Source of the DNA: Neocallimastix lanati (nom. inval.)
Taxonomy: Eukaryota > Neocallimastigomycota > Neocallimastigomycetes > Neocallimastigales > Neocallimastigaceae
Direction: 5' to 3'
Length of the DNA: 64,000 nucleotides
NCBI GenBank assembly: GCA_016946835.1
Contig: JACVTC010000045.1
Coordinates: forward strand, 156,501-220,500
Below, piece by piece: positions 43,701 to 55,540 of the stretch (positions are counted from its first letter, which is position 1; every line of letters begins with the position of its first letter). Both the position numbers and the translations under genes were made by a program. The notes below the pieces were generated by a model, which saw only the letters and a program-made list of their open reading frames with translations, was not told the DNA's origin and did no database searches.

Positions 43701-46700
43701 TATAACTCTAGGGGTTGGTTGAATCAATGTAAAAGAACCTTTGGTTATGTTAAAACGGATAATAATAGGTATTATCGTATTGGAGCTGATGGAAAAAATG
43801 AAGAGGTTGTATCAGGAGATGCTGACACCTCTATTGGAGTTTTAAATCCAGCTACTTTCAAATTAAACATATCAGGTATCCCTAGTCCAGGAGACAAAGT
43901 TATGGATCCATCTACCTACAAACTAAATATAGAAAATGGTGTTGATTTTGTTTCTGATGGCAATGGTTCAAGCTATTTTGTCGAATTATTCAATAACGGT
44001 ATATTTTTATCCTCTGAAGATTACAATACTGCCAATGCTGTTTCTAAAACTTATATTGTGATCAGAACTGTTAGTAATACTTTTTTTTATATTAATTTTA
44101 TTTCTGAAGGTATAAATTAAATTAGAAGAATTAATTATTATAATTTTTAGTATTATTTTTATAATTATTATAACGAAGACATAACTTATTTTTATTAAAA
44201 TTGTTGAATTTTTATATTCAAATAATTCTTTTATTTATACTATTTTTTTAATAATATTTTAAATTTTATAAAATTAAAAAAAAAAAAATAATAAATGAAT
44301 ATCACATAGATAACCAACAAGTGTGTTCCTTACACTTAACTAATAGTAGTTTAGTGTATTATGGAATTGATGATTTCTGTATGGGATCCTTCGACAGTAT
44401 ATACAATTGTTGCAACGATGGTCTATGTGAACTATCCGTATCATTTGGTAGACTCATTTTCTTATCTTTTTTTTTTTTTTTTTTTTTTTTTATTTTTTTT
44501 CACTTCATAAAAAAACTTTTTTAATTTATTTAATATAAATATACTTTTATAATTTATTTGCAATAAAATTTAAATTACCTTTATTATTTTAAAAAAAATA
44601 ATAATAATAAAATTTTTAAAAAATATTATCATTCTAATTGATATATATATATATATATTTTCTATTGTATCCTTACTTAAAAGTAAATAGTTGAGACAGG
44701 TAAATATATTGTAAATGATGATAGTTTTTATGGTCTTTACGTCTGTAATGGTAATCCAATAGTTTGTACTAAAGATGATAAAAATGGTGATGAGGTTTAT
44801 GTTTTTAAAGTATTAAACAACGGAAATAAAACCATGATCAAATTAATTGATGATTTATCTTCTGTCGATCTTGAAAGTGAAAGATATCAATTATTCGATT
44901 GTAAATCTGCTATTTGTACTCGTACTAGTGGATATATCAAATATGGAAAAGATTTCACAAGTATAGGAAGATGTCCTTATGATGCTGATTGTACTCATCA
45001 AGTAGAGGCAGATAATATAGGATTTGAAAGATATTCATCCATTTCCCATGGTATATTAAAATATTCAGGCAATAGTTTTATTTATACAATTGAAAGTGGC
45101 CAATCTAAAATTGTTACTTCTGGTAATGACTATTTTTTTGTTAAGGATGGATACTATGATTACATTAGATTCAGTAATCCAAATATTGTTGCTTTTGCTA
45201 AAAAAGGTAAATATATTAAAAATAAAATTCTTTAGATATTTAAAAAAAAAAAAAAAGAAGATTTAAATTACAAATAAAAATTAAAATACAAATAAAAATG
45301 AACAAAAAGTTGTTTTTTTATTATTTTTTCTTTTTACTATTATTAATATTTTTTTTAATCTGAAAATCATATATATATATACTTTTTCTTTTTTTCTAAT
45401 AATTCTTTTATATTAATATTTAATTTAATTTCAAAAATTTTTTTTCATTTTTTACTAATTATATATATTTTTTGTATATATTTATTACTAATAATTCATA
45501 TTTATTAATATAAATAATATTATTAAAAAAAAATGGAATTTCATTTCTTTCTTTTTCGATTAAATAATATTTAAAAGTTAGATCTGATATTTATATCACA
45601 ATTAGTACAAATGTTATTGGTAAAGGAGCTGAAAAATGCAATTCTGATATTTATTATCATTATAACATTTATAATGACCAAGAAATTATGGATAGTTACC
45701 CATGTATGTATTTATGATAAAAAATAAAAATATAAAATCAATCACATTATTCAAAAAAAAAAAATAATAATAATTATTGATTTTTATTAGATATTTTTAT
45801 ATTTATTTTCATTTTAATAGAATATATTTTAAATTTCTTTTTTTTTATTAAAAAAATAATTGCACTCATTAATTATATCCTTTATATATTTTTTTTAAAA
45901 AAAAAAGGTAAAAATACCGAAATAATCCCTGGAAATTGTAATTATTTGAGTTATTTTTTTTATATCATTTTTAATCTATTTATTATTATAATTTATGAAA
46001 AAAAATTTTTTTTTATTTTATATTTTTTTAATTTTTTCTTATTTATTTAATTTTAATATTATTTACCTATCACGTATAAATATATGTATATAATATCACT
46101 TTAAAGCTACTGAAAATGAAAATGAAGAAGAAAAAGAAGAAGAAAATGAGAAAGAAAATGAAGAAGAAAATAAAAAAGAAAGTGAAAGTGAAAATGAAAA
46201 TGAAAATGAAAATGAAAGTGAAAATGAAAATGAAAATGAAAATGAAAATGAAAGTGAAAATGAAAATGAAAATGAAAGTGAAAATGAAAATGAAAATGAA
46301 AATGAAAATGAAAATGAAAATAAGGAAGAAAATGAAGAAGAAAATGAAGAAGAAAATAAAGAAATAGAAAATGGTGTTATTGGCTATATTATTTCTGATG
46401 AAAATAATATTTCTATTTGTAAACGAAGTTCAAAGAATATAATTTGTGAGGAATATACAATTACGGAAACCTCATGTACTTCAGATAATATAGGAAAATT
46501 ATTTAAAAATAATGAAAAGAATTCTAATGAAAAGACTTCTAATGAAGAGACCACTAATGAAAAGATTTTTATTTGTCTCAACTATTCAGATAAAGAATAT
46601 AGTGTAGAATTAAATGATGCTAATCAAGGAAATTACGTATTATACAAATCTTCCACTACAAATGAAACTTTCGGTACCAGTAATAATAAGCCATATGTTA

Positions 46701-46918
46701 TTATTACTATTAATAAAAGTTCTGTTTTATTAAATACTAAATATTCAAGTGGATTAAAGTATGTATATATTAATAAGGAAGGAAATTCGGCATCATCAAT
46801 GTATAAAATCATGAATAAAGGAGATAGATGCCCAAAGAATATAGAAAATTCATCAGTTTTGATTGAAAAAAATATATTAGAATTAGAATGTGACAATGGA
46901 TTATGTTCAGAACCTTGA
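40723..46918 (+). CDS. gene B: secreted scaffoldin-like modular protein, 13 exons, paralogue of gene A
   Basis: Exons by eye: 40723-40745, 41064-41131, 41264-41638, 41777-41794, 42025-42546, 42868-43002, 43226-43285, 43459-44109, 44310-44447, 44691-45206, 45578-45703, 45908-45937, 46107-46918. The total is 3474 nt (1157 residues) with no internal stop. The signal peptide is MFGEKLFNLIVVLLLSNIKF, then TKA, split after 23 nt as in gene A. Later introns are phase 1. Module order is A (truncated), an 18-nt mini-exon, C-D-linker, A-B-C-D-linker, C-terminal. The first module A stops after the YRIGDDGKNE region, and its normal second half and the following module B are missing. The 18-nt exon (SFAFNL) is the only way I found to keep the frame there and is the weakest part of the model. 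The C-terminal exon has a longer Glu/Asn/Ser repeat and ends GLCSEP like gene A. There is no membrane anchor. Function unknown. Confidence 0.72.
46113..46360 (+). repeat. Glu/Asn coding microsatellite in gene B
   Basis: Long runs of GAAAAT and GAAAGT hexamers encode (EN)n and (ES)n. The tract is clearly longer than its partner in gene A, as expected of replication slippage. Confidence 0.9.
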
Positions 46919-47897
46919 AAATAGAAATTTTTTACTAAATAAAATAAAAATAATTATATTCAATAAAATATTATTTTTTTATTTCTTTATGTAATAGTAA
47001 TTAAATTAAATTATGATAACTTAAAGTAAAGTAATAATAATAATAATAAAATAAAAAATTAAAACTATAAAAATTTTAATAAATAATAAAAAAATGAAAT
47101 AAAAAAATAATGAAATAATCAAAAATCTATAATTATTATTCTTTTATTTTTTTTTTTAACAACATCAAATTTGTTTCATTTTTATTTATATTTGATAAAT
47201 TACATGTAATGAAAAGAAAAAAAATAAAAAAATACAAAAAAAAAAAAAATAAAATAAAATAAAATAATAGTATAATATATTCTAGTTTCATTTAATTAAT
47301 ATCTGTAAGACTTCACAAAGGTATTAGTATATTATTCTATTATTACTTAATAATTATTTAATAATTAATAAATAATTAATATTCATTAATTCTAGATATT
47401 CAATAATAAAAAAACTAATATTTATTTTTTTGGTAAAGAATAATTACAATAAAAAAATAAAATAGTATTGATAAAAAGTAAAAATAGATATTAATGTTAT
47501 AAATAATTCTTAATAAACTAAATGATAATTTATAATGAAAAAAGAAAAGAATAGAAAATAATTATCAAAATAATTATTGAATATTTTTAATTTTTTTCTG
47601 TAAAATAGGAAAAACAAAAAAATATTATAACTTCTAATTTTTTAAAATTGTTATTAAAAAAAATATGATTAAAATATTAATTAAACAATGATAATATAAA
47701 AAATTAAATGTTTTAAATTATTTTAACTTATAGTTATTCCTAAATGTAAATTTATAATTATCTTTTTTTTATATGGTATGTTTTGATGAATTAAAATTAA
47801 AAAAAAATAATAAAATATAAACAAACTTTATTAAAATTTCAAATTTTTCATTTTTTTTTAAAAATATTTTTTATTTAAAACTAACTTTTTATAATTT
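46919..47897. other. intergenic after gene B
   Basis: Mostly simple A/T sequence. About 46960-47640 has no counterpart after gene A. From about 47680 it rejoins homology with unit 1, including copy 4 of the dispersed repeat (47680-47850). No coding frame. Confidence 0.5.
47680..47850. repeat. dispersed noncoding repeat, copy 4
   Basis: Downstream of gene B. It has the AATGATAATAT, TTTTAACTT, ATTCCTAAATG and AAACTTTATTAAAATTTC landmarks, like copies 1 and 2. Confidence 0.4.
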
Positions 47898-48190
47898 ATT
47901 GAATTCAAATTTTAAATCCTCTATTTTATATAATAAAGAATTTCTGAATTTTTCCATTAGATTGTTTTTAAGATATTTTGTGAATCCATCAGCTAAATTA
48001 TTTTATGATTAAATGTATTCTAATTTTATCAAGTTTTTTCTATTATTTATATAATGAATTCTTATGTCTATAGGATTTGCCTTAGTATTAACGAATTAAT
48101 TTTTGCTATTGAAAATGGCATATATGTTATCTATTTTTATTTTAATATATTTAATATAATAATATTATTCTTTCATTAAGTTTAATTTAC
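47898..48190 (-). mobile_element. copia RNase H-end relic, unit 2
   Basis: Minus-strand match to the end of the copia polyprotein, including a recognisable NLADGFTKYL-type segment. It is decayed and broken several times, but better kept than its partner at 36655-36905. Same element insertion, copied by the tandem duplication. Confidence 0.82.
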
Positions 48191-50027
48191 AAGCTTAAAT
48201 TAATTATATAAGAGATTAATAAATTTAAAATTTTCTAATTTTTTTTTTTTTTTTGTGTATATGTTTATTTTTGTACTAGGTGGAAAACTATATGTATAGA
48301 AAATTGTTGAAGCAATTCTAGATAATACAATTTTTTTTATGGTAATACTTATTTTATATACAGATTTTTATCAATAATAATCAATAATTATTATGGATAT
48401 TTATCCATAATAATTATTGATTATTATTATAAAGAATTATTTACTTTTTTATGAATAAAAAAAAATCATTTAATACGAATTTAAAAATATTTTATCATTT
48501 TTATACTACCTCTCTCTTTATTTATGCATATTCTAATTTTTTTTATTTGATGATAATACAAATAATAATAATAAGAAAAATAATAGTAATAATAATAGCA
48601 ATAATAATTAATTATTGTTTAAAAACCAGCTTAATTTAATTGAAAAAATTTGTAAAATCCATTTATATGACTGTATTTTTAAATAAATACATGAGAATAA
48701 AAAACCTGGGATCAATAGTCCATTTGGCTATTTAACTAATATTAAGATATTAGATAGTGGAAAAATTCGAATCAATATAAGGAGTAATATTTCAGAAAAC
48801 AAATGATACTCTTTCTTAACCATATGTATTGAGGAGCATATAATCACAATTGATTTTTTTTACAAGAGTGAAAATGGGTTAGGGGTGAAAACTATTAATT
48901 TATTAAATTTATTATATATTGTTTTTTTTTTTTCTATTTATGGATGAATTGCAATAGGTATCATTTTGTTTATAGCATAATAAAATTTGAAAAATTGTGA
49001 GAACCTTCCTGTGTTTATCCTATGGCTTTCCTATTTATGAATTTATTTAAAAAAAAAATAGTTAATTATAGAGATTTAATAAAAATTTTTTTTCCTTTTG
49101 GTTGAATAAATTATTTTTTTTTATTAATTAATTATTTATTTATTTATTATTTTTACTTTTTTTTTATTCATAATTGAATTTATTATATAATAAATCCTAT
49201 TTTTAAAAATGAAAAATCTGTAATAGTCTATTTTTTTTTTCTAATTCATTTTTTAAATATTTAAATAATAGAATATTTATATGTATTAAATAAAAAAATA
49301 TTTAATAAAATTGATATAAAATAGGTTATTTTTTTTTGTTTATTACGAAATCATAATTTTAAATTGATATATTACGGTAATAAAAATAAAAAAATAATAA
49401 AATTTAAAAAATTTTTTAACTAATATAATTTACAATATTTTTATAATAAATGAAGAAGAGGGTTAGAATTATTAATATAATTTTTCTTTTCATTGTAGAT
49501 TATAAATTATTGTACATTTTAAAGTTTTGTATTCCGCTTGGTAACAATTTTCTTTCTCTCTTCTCTCAACATTCTTATATCTTCATTTCATACAAATAAG
49601 TTTTGAGAATATAAAAAGTAAGCAATTGTAAATACTTAAAAAAAAATATGAAGCTTATTTTATTTCTCAAAAAAAAAAAAAAAAAATAAAAAAAATAAAA
49701 TTTTATGAAAAAAAGAGATTGAAATCTTCTTATCCATTGATATTTATTTTTATTTTGAAATAAAAAATTATTAATCTGAACTCTGTAATATTGAAATTTT
49801 AGTGAAAAAAATTTTTTTTATAATTATTTTATAAATTAAAGTTTTTACTTTATATCTAACCTTTACTCCTAACCCTTAATTCATGTATTATTTAATTCAT
49901 AAAATAAATTCTGATCTTAAATTATTTATAACCCTAACCCTTGTTAATATTTAAATTAATTTTTGTTTTAATTTTTGAATTCTTTATATTTTAAATTATT
50001 GTTATTACTATATTATAATATGAAATT
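48191..50027. other. intergenic tail of unit 2 with telomere-like tracts
   Basis: A/T-rich, collinear with 36906-38430 up to about 49800. The frame at 48451-48639 is simple-sequence noise. Telomere-like motifs appear at 48876-48885 (degenerate), 49868-49878 (degenerate) and 49929-49942 (clear). No gene. Confidence 0.5.
49929..49942 (-). repeat. interstitial telomere-like repeat
   Basis: TAACCCTAACCCTT, CCCTAA orientation, about 100 bases upstream of the scaffoldin-like scrap. A degenerate partner (CCTAACCCTTA) lies at 49868-49878. Confidence 0.6.
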
Positions 50028-50289
50028 TTGTTTGGTTATGTAGATAAGGCTAATACCTTCTACCTCGCTGAAAATAGTTCTAGTGCTAGTATCAGTGATA
50101 TTACTGAAACTGGTTACTATATCAATGGCTATACCGCTGGTTATTATTGTAATAGTACTGGGTTAGGGTTAATGCAAAAAAAACTATCCGTTGGTTCGAA
50201 TACATGTGGTGAAATAGGAGGTTTATTTGCAAAATCCAATGAAATGTACATTGGTCTTAATGGTAGTAAGAGTGTCAAATTAAAATATG
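50028..50289 (+). pseudogene. fragment of a scaffoldin-like module
   Basis: An open stretch reads FGYVDKANTFYLAENSS, then ETGYYINGYTAGYY, then a CGEIGGLF segment. This is the module A (TYGYVK) and GYYIN style of genes A-D and the giant protein. It begins mid-module with no acceptor site that I can place, and ends abruptly at about 50290 where minus-strand copia sequence starts. A telomere-like tract (GGGTTAGGGTTAA, 50160-50172) sits in the middle, right after the GYY repeat. Probably the remnant of a broken relative of genes A-D. Confidence 0.65.
50160..50172 (+). repeat. telomere-like repeat inside the scaffoldin-like fragment
   Basis: GGGTTAGGGTTAA, opposite in orientation to the tract at 49929-49942. 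Confidence 0.6.
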
Positions 50290-53200
50290 TTGTTCTTGGA
50301 TTAATCGATTGGTTTTTTGCATTATAGATTGCGGCTTTATTGTCTATGTTGACTTCAATACCACTGATGTTGTATTTTAATTCCTTCAATAAATTTATGT
50401 ACCACATGCAATGTTTGCTACATTCGCTAAGACTATAATATTCGGCCTCAGCTGTGGAAGTCGATACACAATGCTGTAGTTTTGAACACCAACTAGAAGG
50501 TGAATCTCCTATTGTAATTACAAATCCTGTAGTCGATCTTCTTGTTTTTGTGTCCCCAGCGTAGTCTGCATCTACGAAAGCTTTGACATTTGAGTTTCTT
50601 GATATGTTAATACCATATTTTATTGTTCCCTTTAAATATTTTAATATTCGTTTTAAATTTTCCCAATCTTCCAAGTTAGGTTCTTTTGATTTTTGTGCCG
50701 CTTTGGATACTGTATATAATATATCGGGTCTAGTACAGATACCTAAGTATAATAAGCTTCCAACAGCGCTTCTATAAGTAGTTTCATTCATTTTCGTTTT
50801 TCTTAATTCTTCATTTTCAATTGGTGTTATATTACGAATAGGAGTAGCACTTGACAATCCATATTTGATAATTATATCGTTTATATATCTTTCTTGATTT
50901 AAGAAATAACCGTTTTAATGCTTTACAAATTTTATTCCTATTATGAAATTGACTTCACCGATTTCTTTTATTTTGAATTTATTTTTTATCATATTTTTGA
51001 TTTGATCTACTTTTGCTTTGTTACCTGCAAGTAGTATATCGTCCACATAAACAGCTATGAGGCATGTAATCTTGTTATGTTTATCTGTTGTAAAGTATAT
51101 ACATGGTTCACAAGTCAATCTTTTGAAGCCAATGTTTAGTAGATGCCCATTTAATTCATTGTTCCATTCCATTCCGCTTTGCTTTAAACCATATATGGCT
51201 TTCTTGAGTTTCCAGATGTATTTCTTGTGATCGGGATGTCCTTTTGGAGGCTCCATGTATATTTCTTCCTTTAGATGAGCGTTTAAATAAGCAGCATTAA
51301 CATCTATTTGTTCTATTTGGAAATTATTTCTTGCAGCTATATGTGTAAATATTCTTATCGAATCTAGTTTTAAGGTGGGTACAAATGTATCTTTATAGTC
51401 TATTCCATGTTGCTGTGTGAACCCTTTTGCTACAAGCCTTGTTTTTCTTTTGACTATGTCCCCTTTAGAATTTCTTTTGTATTTGAATATTAGTCTGGAT
51501 TTGATAATATTAGCTTCTTCTGGGATTTCATCTTTATTTACTTGTTCATAAACTTTTAGGTCTCTCAAGTTGCCAAATTCATTTTCAGCAGGTTAAACCA
51601 TTCTTCTTGATCTTCGAGGTTGTATATATCGTCATAGTCTAAAGGTTCTCTTAAATTTTTATTTAATACTTGATTGTTACATATAAAAGTATTATTATTG
51701 TTAGGTGTTTGGTTTCCTTTAACTTTATTGTTTTGGTTGCTTATAATACTGTTGATATTCATATCGTTTGTTTCAGAATGAATGTTCGTATTTAAATGAT
51801 TGTTGTTGTTTTTTGTTTGATTAGTGTTGATGTTATTATCATTGCTTTGAGTAGTATTAATAGTGTTATTTTGATTATTATTGATGTTGTTATTTTTGAT
51901 AGTGCTGGTAACTTTGCGTTGATTTGTGCTATTAGTTGTATTTAGAGTAGAAGTGTTATTAGTGTTTTGGTCTTTTCCTTGTTTATTGAAATGAACTGTG
52001 TTTTTGTTTATGCTGTTTTCTGGAATAAATATTGATGCTGGTTTTGCGTTAATAGGATTTTTTGTGTAAGAGTTATTGTAGTAATAAGAACTACTATTCC
52101 CCCAAATTTCATAATTGGGAATAAAATTTTGATGGTCAGTACAGAAATTAGTCGTATAAAAATCTCCAGGATTGGATTCAAAAAATTCAACACTACGTGA
52201 GAGTATTATTTTATTGTTAGATGTGTCTAAAATTTTATAAGCTCTGGGGTTATCTGAATAACCAAGAAAAATACCAGGAGAAGCATTATTTTGAAATTTT
52301 GTTCTAAATGATTTTGGGATGTAGTAATAGACTTTACATCCAAATACTCTTATATTTGAATAATCTACTTTTGATTTGTTTAGCCGTTCATATGGTAAGA
52401 TGTTGTTGATTCCACGATGTGGTAGTCGATTATGTATATAATTAGAGGTGTGAACGGCGTCTTCCCAAAAGTGTTTACTCAGCTTAGCATCGTTAAGCAT
52501 TACTTTGGCAGATGAGATTAGAGTTCCATTGAATCGCTCAGCTCTTCTATTTTGCTGAGGATTGTGTGGAACAGTAAATTGTTGAATGATTCCGTAAGAT
52601 TGACAGAAGTCCTTGAAGTTATTATTGCGGAATTCCGTACCATTATCAGACCGTAAATATTTTATTCTAGTATTGTACAAATTTTTTACGTTATTGAACC
52701 ATTTATAAAAAGCGGGAAATGTATAATCTTTACCTTTTAGAAAAAGAACCCATCCGTATCTAGAGTAATCGTCTAAAATAGTAAAAAAATATTTGTTTCC
52801 GTGAATGGATTCAGGTAATGGACCTACCAAGTCCAAGTGTAGTAGTTCAAAGATATGCTTAGTTGTATTGATATTTTTTGAATAAGGTTTGTTTTTAATC
52901 TTGGATTGAGCACATAGAGGACATTTTAATTTGATATCTGTCTTAAGTAATTTGTTTTTAATTGATTTTATATCGAAGTGACTAAACCTTCTGTGCCATA
53001 AATTTAATTTATCAGGAATCTTCATGTTAATATAGTTGATTTCATCATTTGTGTTTCTGGTATTATTGTCGTGTAGAAATATACGTTGGGTTGATAACCA
53101 AATGTTGAATGTGTTATTTGCATTTGAAATAATATTGGCGATTTTGTTTTGGTATTTGTCATAGATCGTGACATATGATTTGTTGTGATTGGTGTTAAAT

Positions 53201-54640
53201 AAAATTTTATAATTTTGTTTAATTAAGTTTCCAATTGATATTAAATTTTTATTGATTAATGGTGAGTAATAAACATCTTCGATTGTAAATTCGTATTCAT
53301 TAATGTATCCTATGAAGGTGCCTACTTTATTAATGATAATCGATTGATTATTTGTAAAAAATATTTTTTCATTGCAATATTTAATATTTGTGAGTTTATC
53401 TAGTCTGTTGGTGATGTTGATTGAAGCTCCTGAATCTAAGTCCAACAGATTAATTCTTTATTAATAGACTTTATTGATTTATTTTTATTATCTATTAAGT
53501 CTATAGTATTTGATTCATTTGTGTTGTAATCTTGAGAAAAACACTCTGCATATATATCGTTATAGTTGTTTCTTTGAATGTTATCTATAACCTTTTTGTT
53601 TTTTATATTTGATTTATTATAATTGTTTTTTCTTTTAAAATTTGTATTGCTTCGTCTTCTTAATTGGTTTCTTTTTCTTTTAAAGCAATTGTAAAAGAAA
53701 TGCCCTCTTTTACCACAGTAGTTGCATTTTATATTTGGTCGTTTTGTATTTTTATTGACATTCTTGATGTATCGTTTTGATTTTTCTTGATTCTTTTTGT
53801 ATGTACTCTCAGTTGAAAAAATGTTTTTATTATTGTTTTCTTTAATGTAGTTTGATTCTGTTAGATTGGATAACAAGATTTGTGGTATTACATTTTTTAC
53901 ATAATCGGTACATTTTTCCCAATCACTGTTGTATTGAAATACATTGATGAATCGAAGGTTTTCCGGTAGCGCCCTATTCAAAATACCGACTTTTGTGCTG
54001 GTGCTTAGATCTTCATCTATTTTTTCTAATTCTTCAATAGTGTTTTGAAGATCTGCCATAAATATATTTATATCTTGTTTTTCTTCGAACTTTAACTCGT
54101 TTAGTTTTTTCTTTAGTTCTAACTTTCTAGATTCCTTTGATTTAGTAAATGATTTCTCTAAGAGTTTCCAAACTTGATGAGCTGTTTTTCCATTTCCCTT
54201 TACTATTTCTTGAGTCTTTTCTCCTAAGATGTTAAATATCATCCACTTTGCTGTAATATCGTTGTTAATGTCATTTTCATTAGTATTTTTAGCATATACT
54301 AATGTGTTGTCAAATTGGTCTTCCGTGTAGTTTAATATGTCCTCTTTGATGTCTTTCTTTCTTAATTTCTTAATTTTTTCTTTAGTGGCGTAAAGTACTA
54401 GATCATTTATGGTCAATAAATAAAGGATGTTTCCTTTCCATCTCGGATAATTTTCAGTTGTTAATTCAATTACTCTATTGAAATTCTCAGAGTAATTGAA
54501 ATTCACTATCTTCCTTGGATTGTCAGTAGCTTCCACGTTGATTACTTGATTAATTCTTCTTGGTGTCATTTTATTCTTTATTAATAATTGAAGTAATATT
54601 AATATATCTTATATTTAATTTTTAAAATTGTTTTAAATTA
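50290..54640 (-). mobile_element. Ty1/copia element, broken and truncated
   Basis: On the minus strand, starting with a gag frame whose ATG is at 54567-54569, the parts are in copia order: gag with a zinc knuckle, protease, GAG-pre-integrase, integrase, Asn/Thr-rich linker, reverse transcriptase, RNase H. The protein is clearly related to the element at 0.2-5.1 kb but is a separate lineage copy. The coding part has about three breaks. The end of RNase H and the right LTR are missing at the junction with the scaffoldin-like fragment near 50290. No left LTR could be defined past 54600. A fossil of moderate age: younger than the RNase H relics at 36.7 and 47.9 kb, older than the first element. 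Confidence 0.92.
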
Positions 54641-55011
54641 TTTAATATCAGAAGAGAATTTTGTGTTTTAGGATATTCTATTTTATATATATATTATTTT
54701 TATTATTTTATTAATTATATATTAAAATTATATATATTTATATTAAAAATAAATTTTGTTTATATTATATATGTCCTTTGATTCGTATATAAAAATAAAA
54801 AATATAAACCATTTAAATTCATTGGGTACTATTAATAGTAACAAATTTTGTTTTGTATATATATATATTGTTGTGAATATTGAAATTACTTTGTCTATAA
54901 CTATAAATGTATTTGATTGCTTTTATTCTATATTAATTTAATTTAAGTTTTATTTATTTTTAACCCCTAGTTTTAATGACATAAATTACTATTATTTATT
55001 TCAATTATTTT

Positions 55012-55209
55012 CAACATAGTTAGTTGTCAATTATTTTTATTTAATAGTCAATTATTTACAACTTAACTAGTTGATATTTATTTTATTTTTATTTTTATTC
55101 AACCTAGCTAGTTGACAATTATTTATATTTTAATATCAATTATTTACAACTTAGCTAGTTTGTATTTATTTTTTATTTTCAATAATTCTCAACTTAGATG
55201 AACTAGTTG
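55012..55209. repeat. array of CAACTTAGCTAGTTG-type palindromes
   Basis: Five related near-palindromes occur at 55012, 55059, 55100, 55147 and 55190, spaced about 41-47 bases. CAACT and AGTTG arms flank a TAGCT-like centre, and the spacers share a TTATTTTTATTT theme. This reads as a decayed tandem repeat with a palindromic core. Confidence 0.65.
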
Positions 55210-55285
55210 ACTATTATTTTATTTTATTTTTTATTTTATTCATTTTATTATTTTTATTTATATAATTATGTATATATATTTATAT

Positions 55286-55287
<2 letters not shown>

Positions 55288-55339
<52 letters not shown>
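55288..55339 (+). repeat. 52-base T homopolymer
   Basis: An unbroken T run followed by A6. It is the longest homopolymer in the window and may be affected by assembly error. Confidence 0.85.
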
Positions 55340-55346
<7 letters not shown>

Positions 55347-55540
55347 TCAAAAATAACTATTGCCTATTACAATATATTCTCACCTTTGTTTTGTAATATT
55401 TGTCTATTAAAGTCTATTAATATTGGTTATTACTTTTTGTTTCTATAATGAATATTATGAAAATAATAAAAATATAATTTTATTAGTTAGGATATTAATG
55501 ATAAATTGATTTTATGTTTTATTTATTCCAACTTAGCTTT

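Larger units (their letters stand above)
38587..49800. repeat. tandem duplication, unit 2
   Basis: Collinear copy of 26735-38430, carrying gene B. It lacks the third A and B modules of gene A and has a shortened first module A. It also has about 650 extra noncoding bases just after the gene (about 46960-47640). Coding modules differ visibly from unit 1, and introns more so, so the duplication is not recent. Confidence 0.85.
54641..55540. other. intergenic between the copia fossil and gene C, proximal part
   Basis: A/T-rich DNA without a credible gene; the small frame at 54756-54941 looks like noise. It holds the palindrome array (55012-55209) and a 52-base T run (55288-55339). Confidence 0.5.

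Noticed and set aside
46116-46367. Frame encoding a Lys/Met repeat
   Set aside because: Out-of-frame reading of the Glu/Asn repeat in gene B; the spliced gene B frame explains the DNA.
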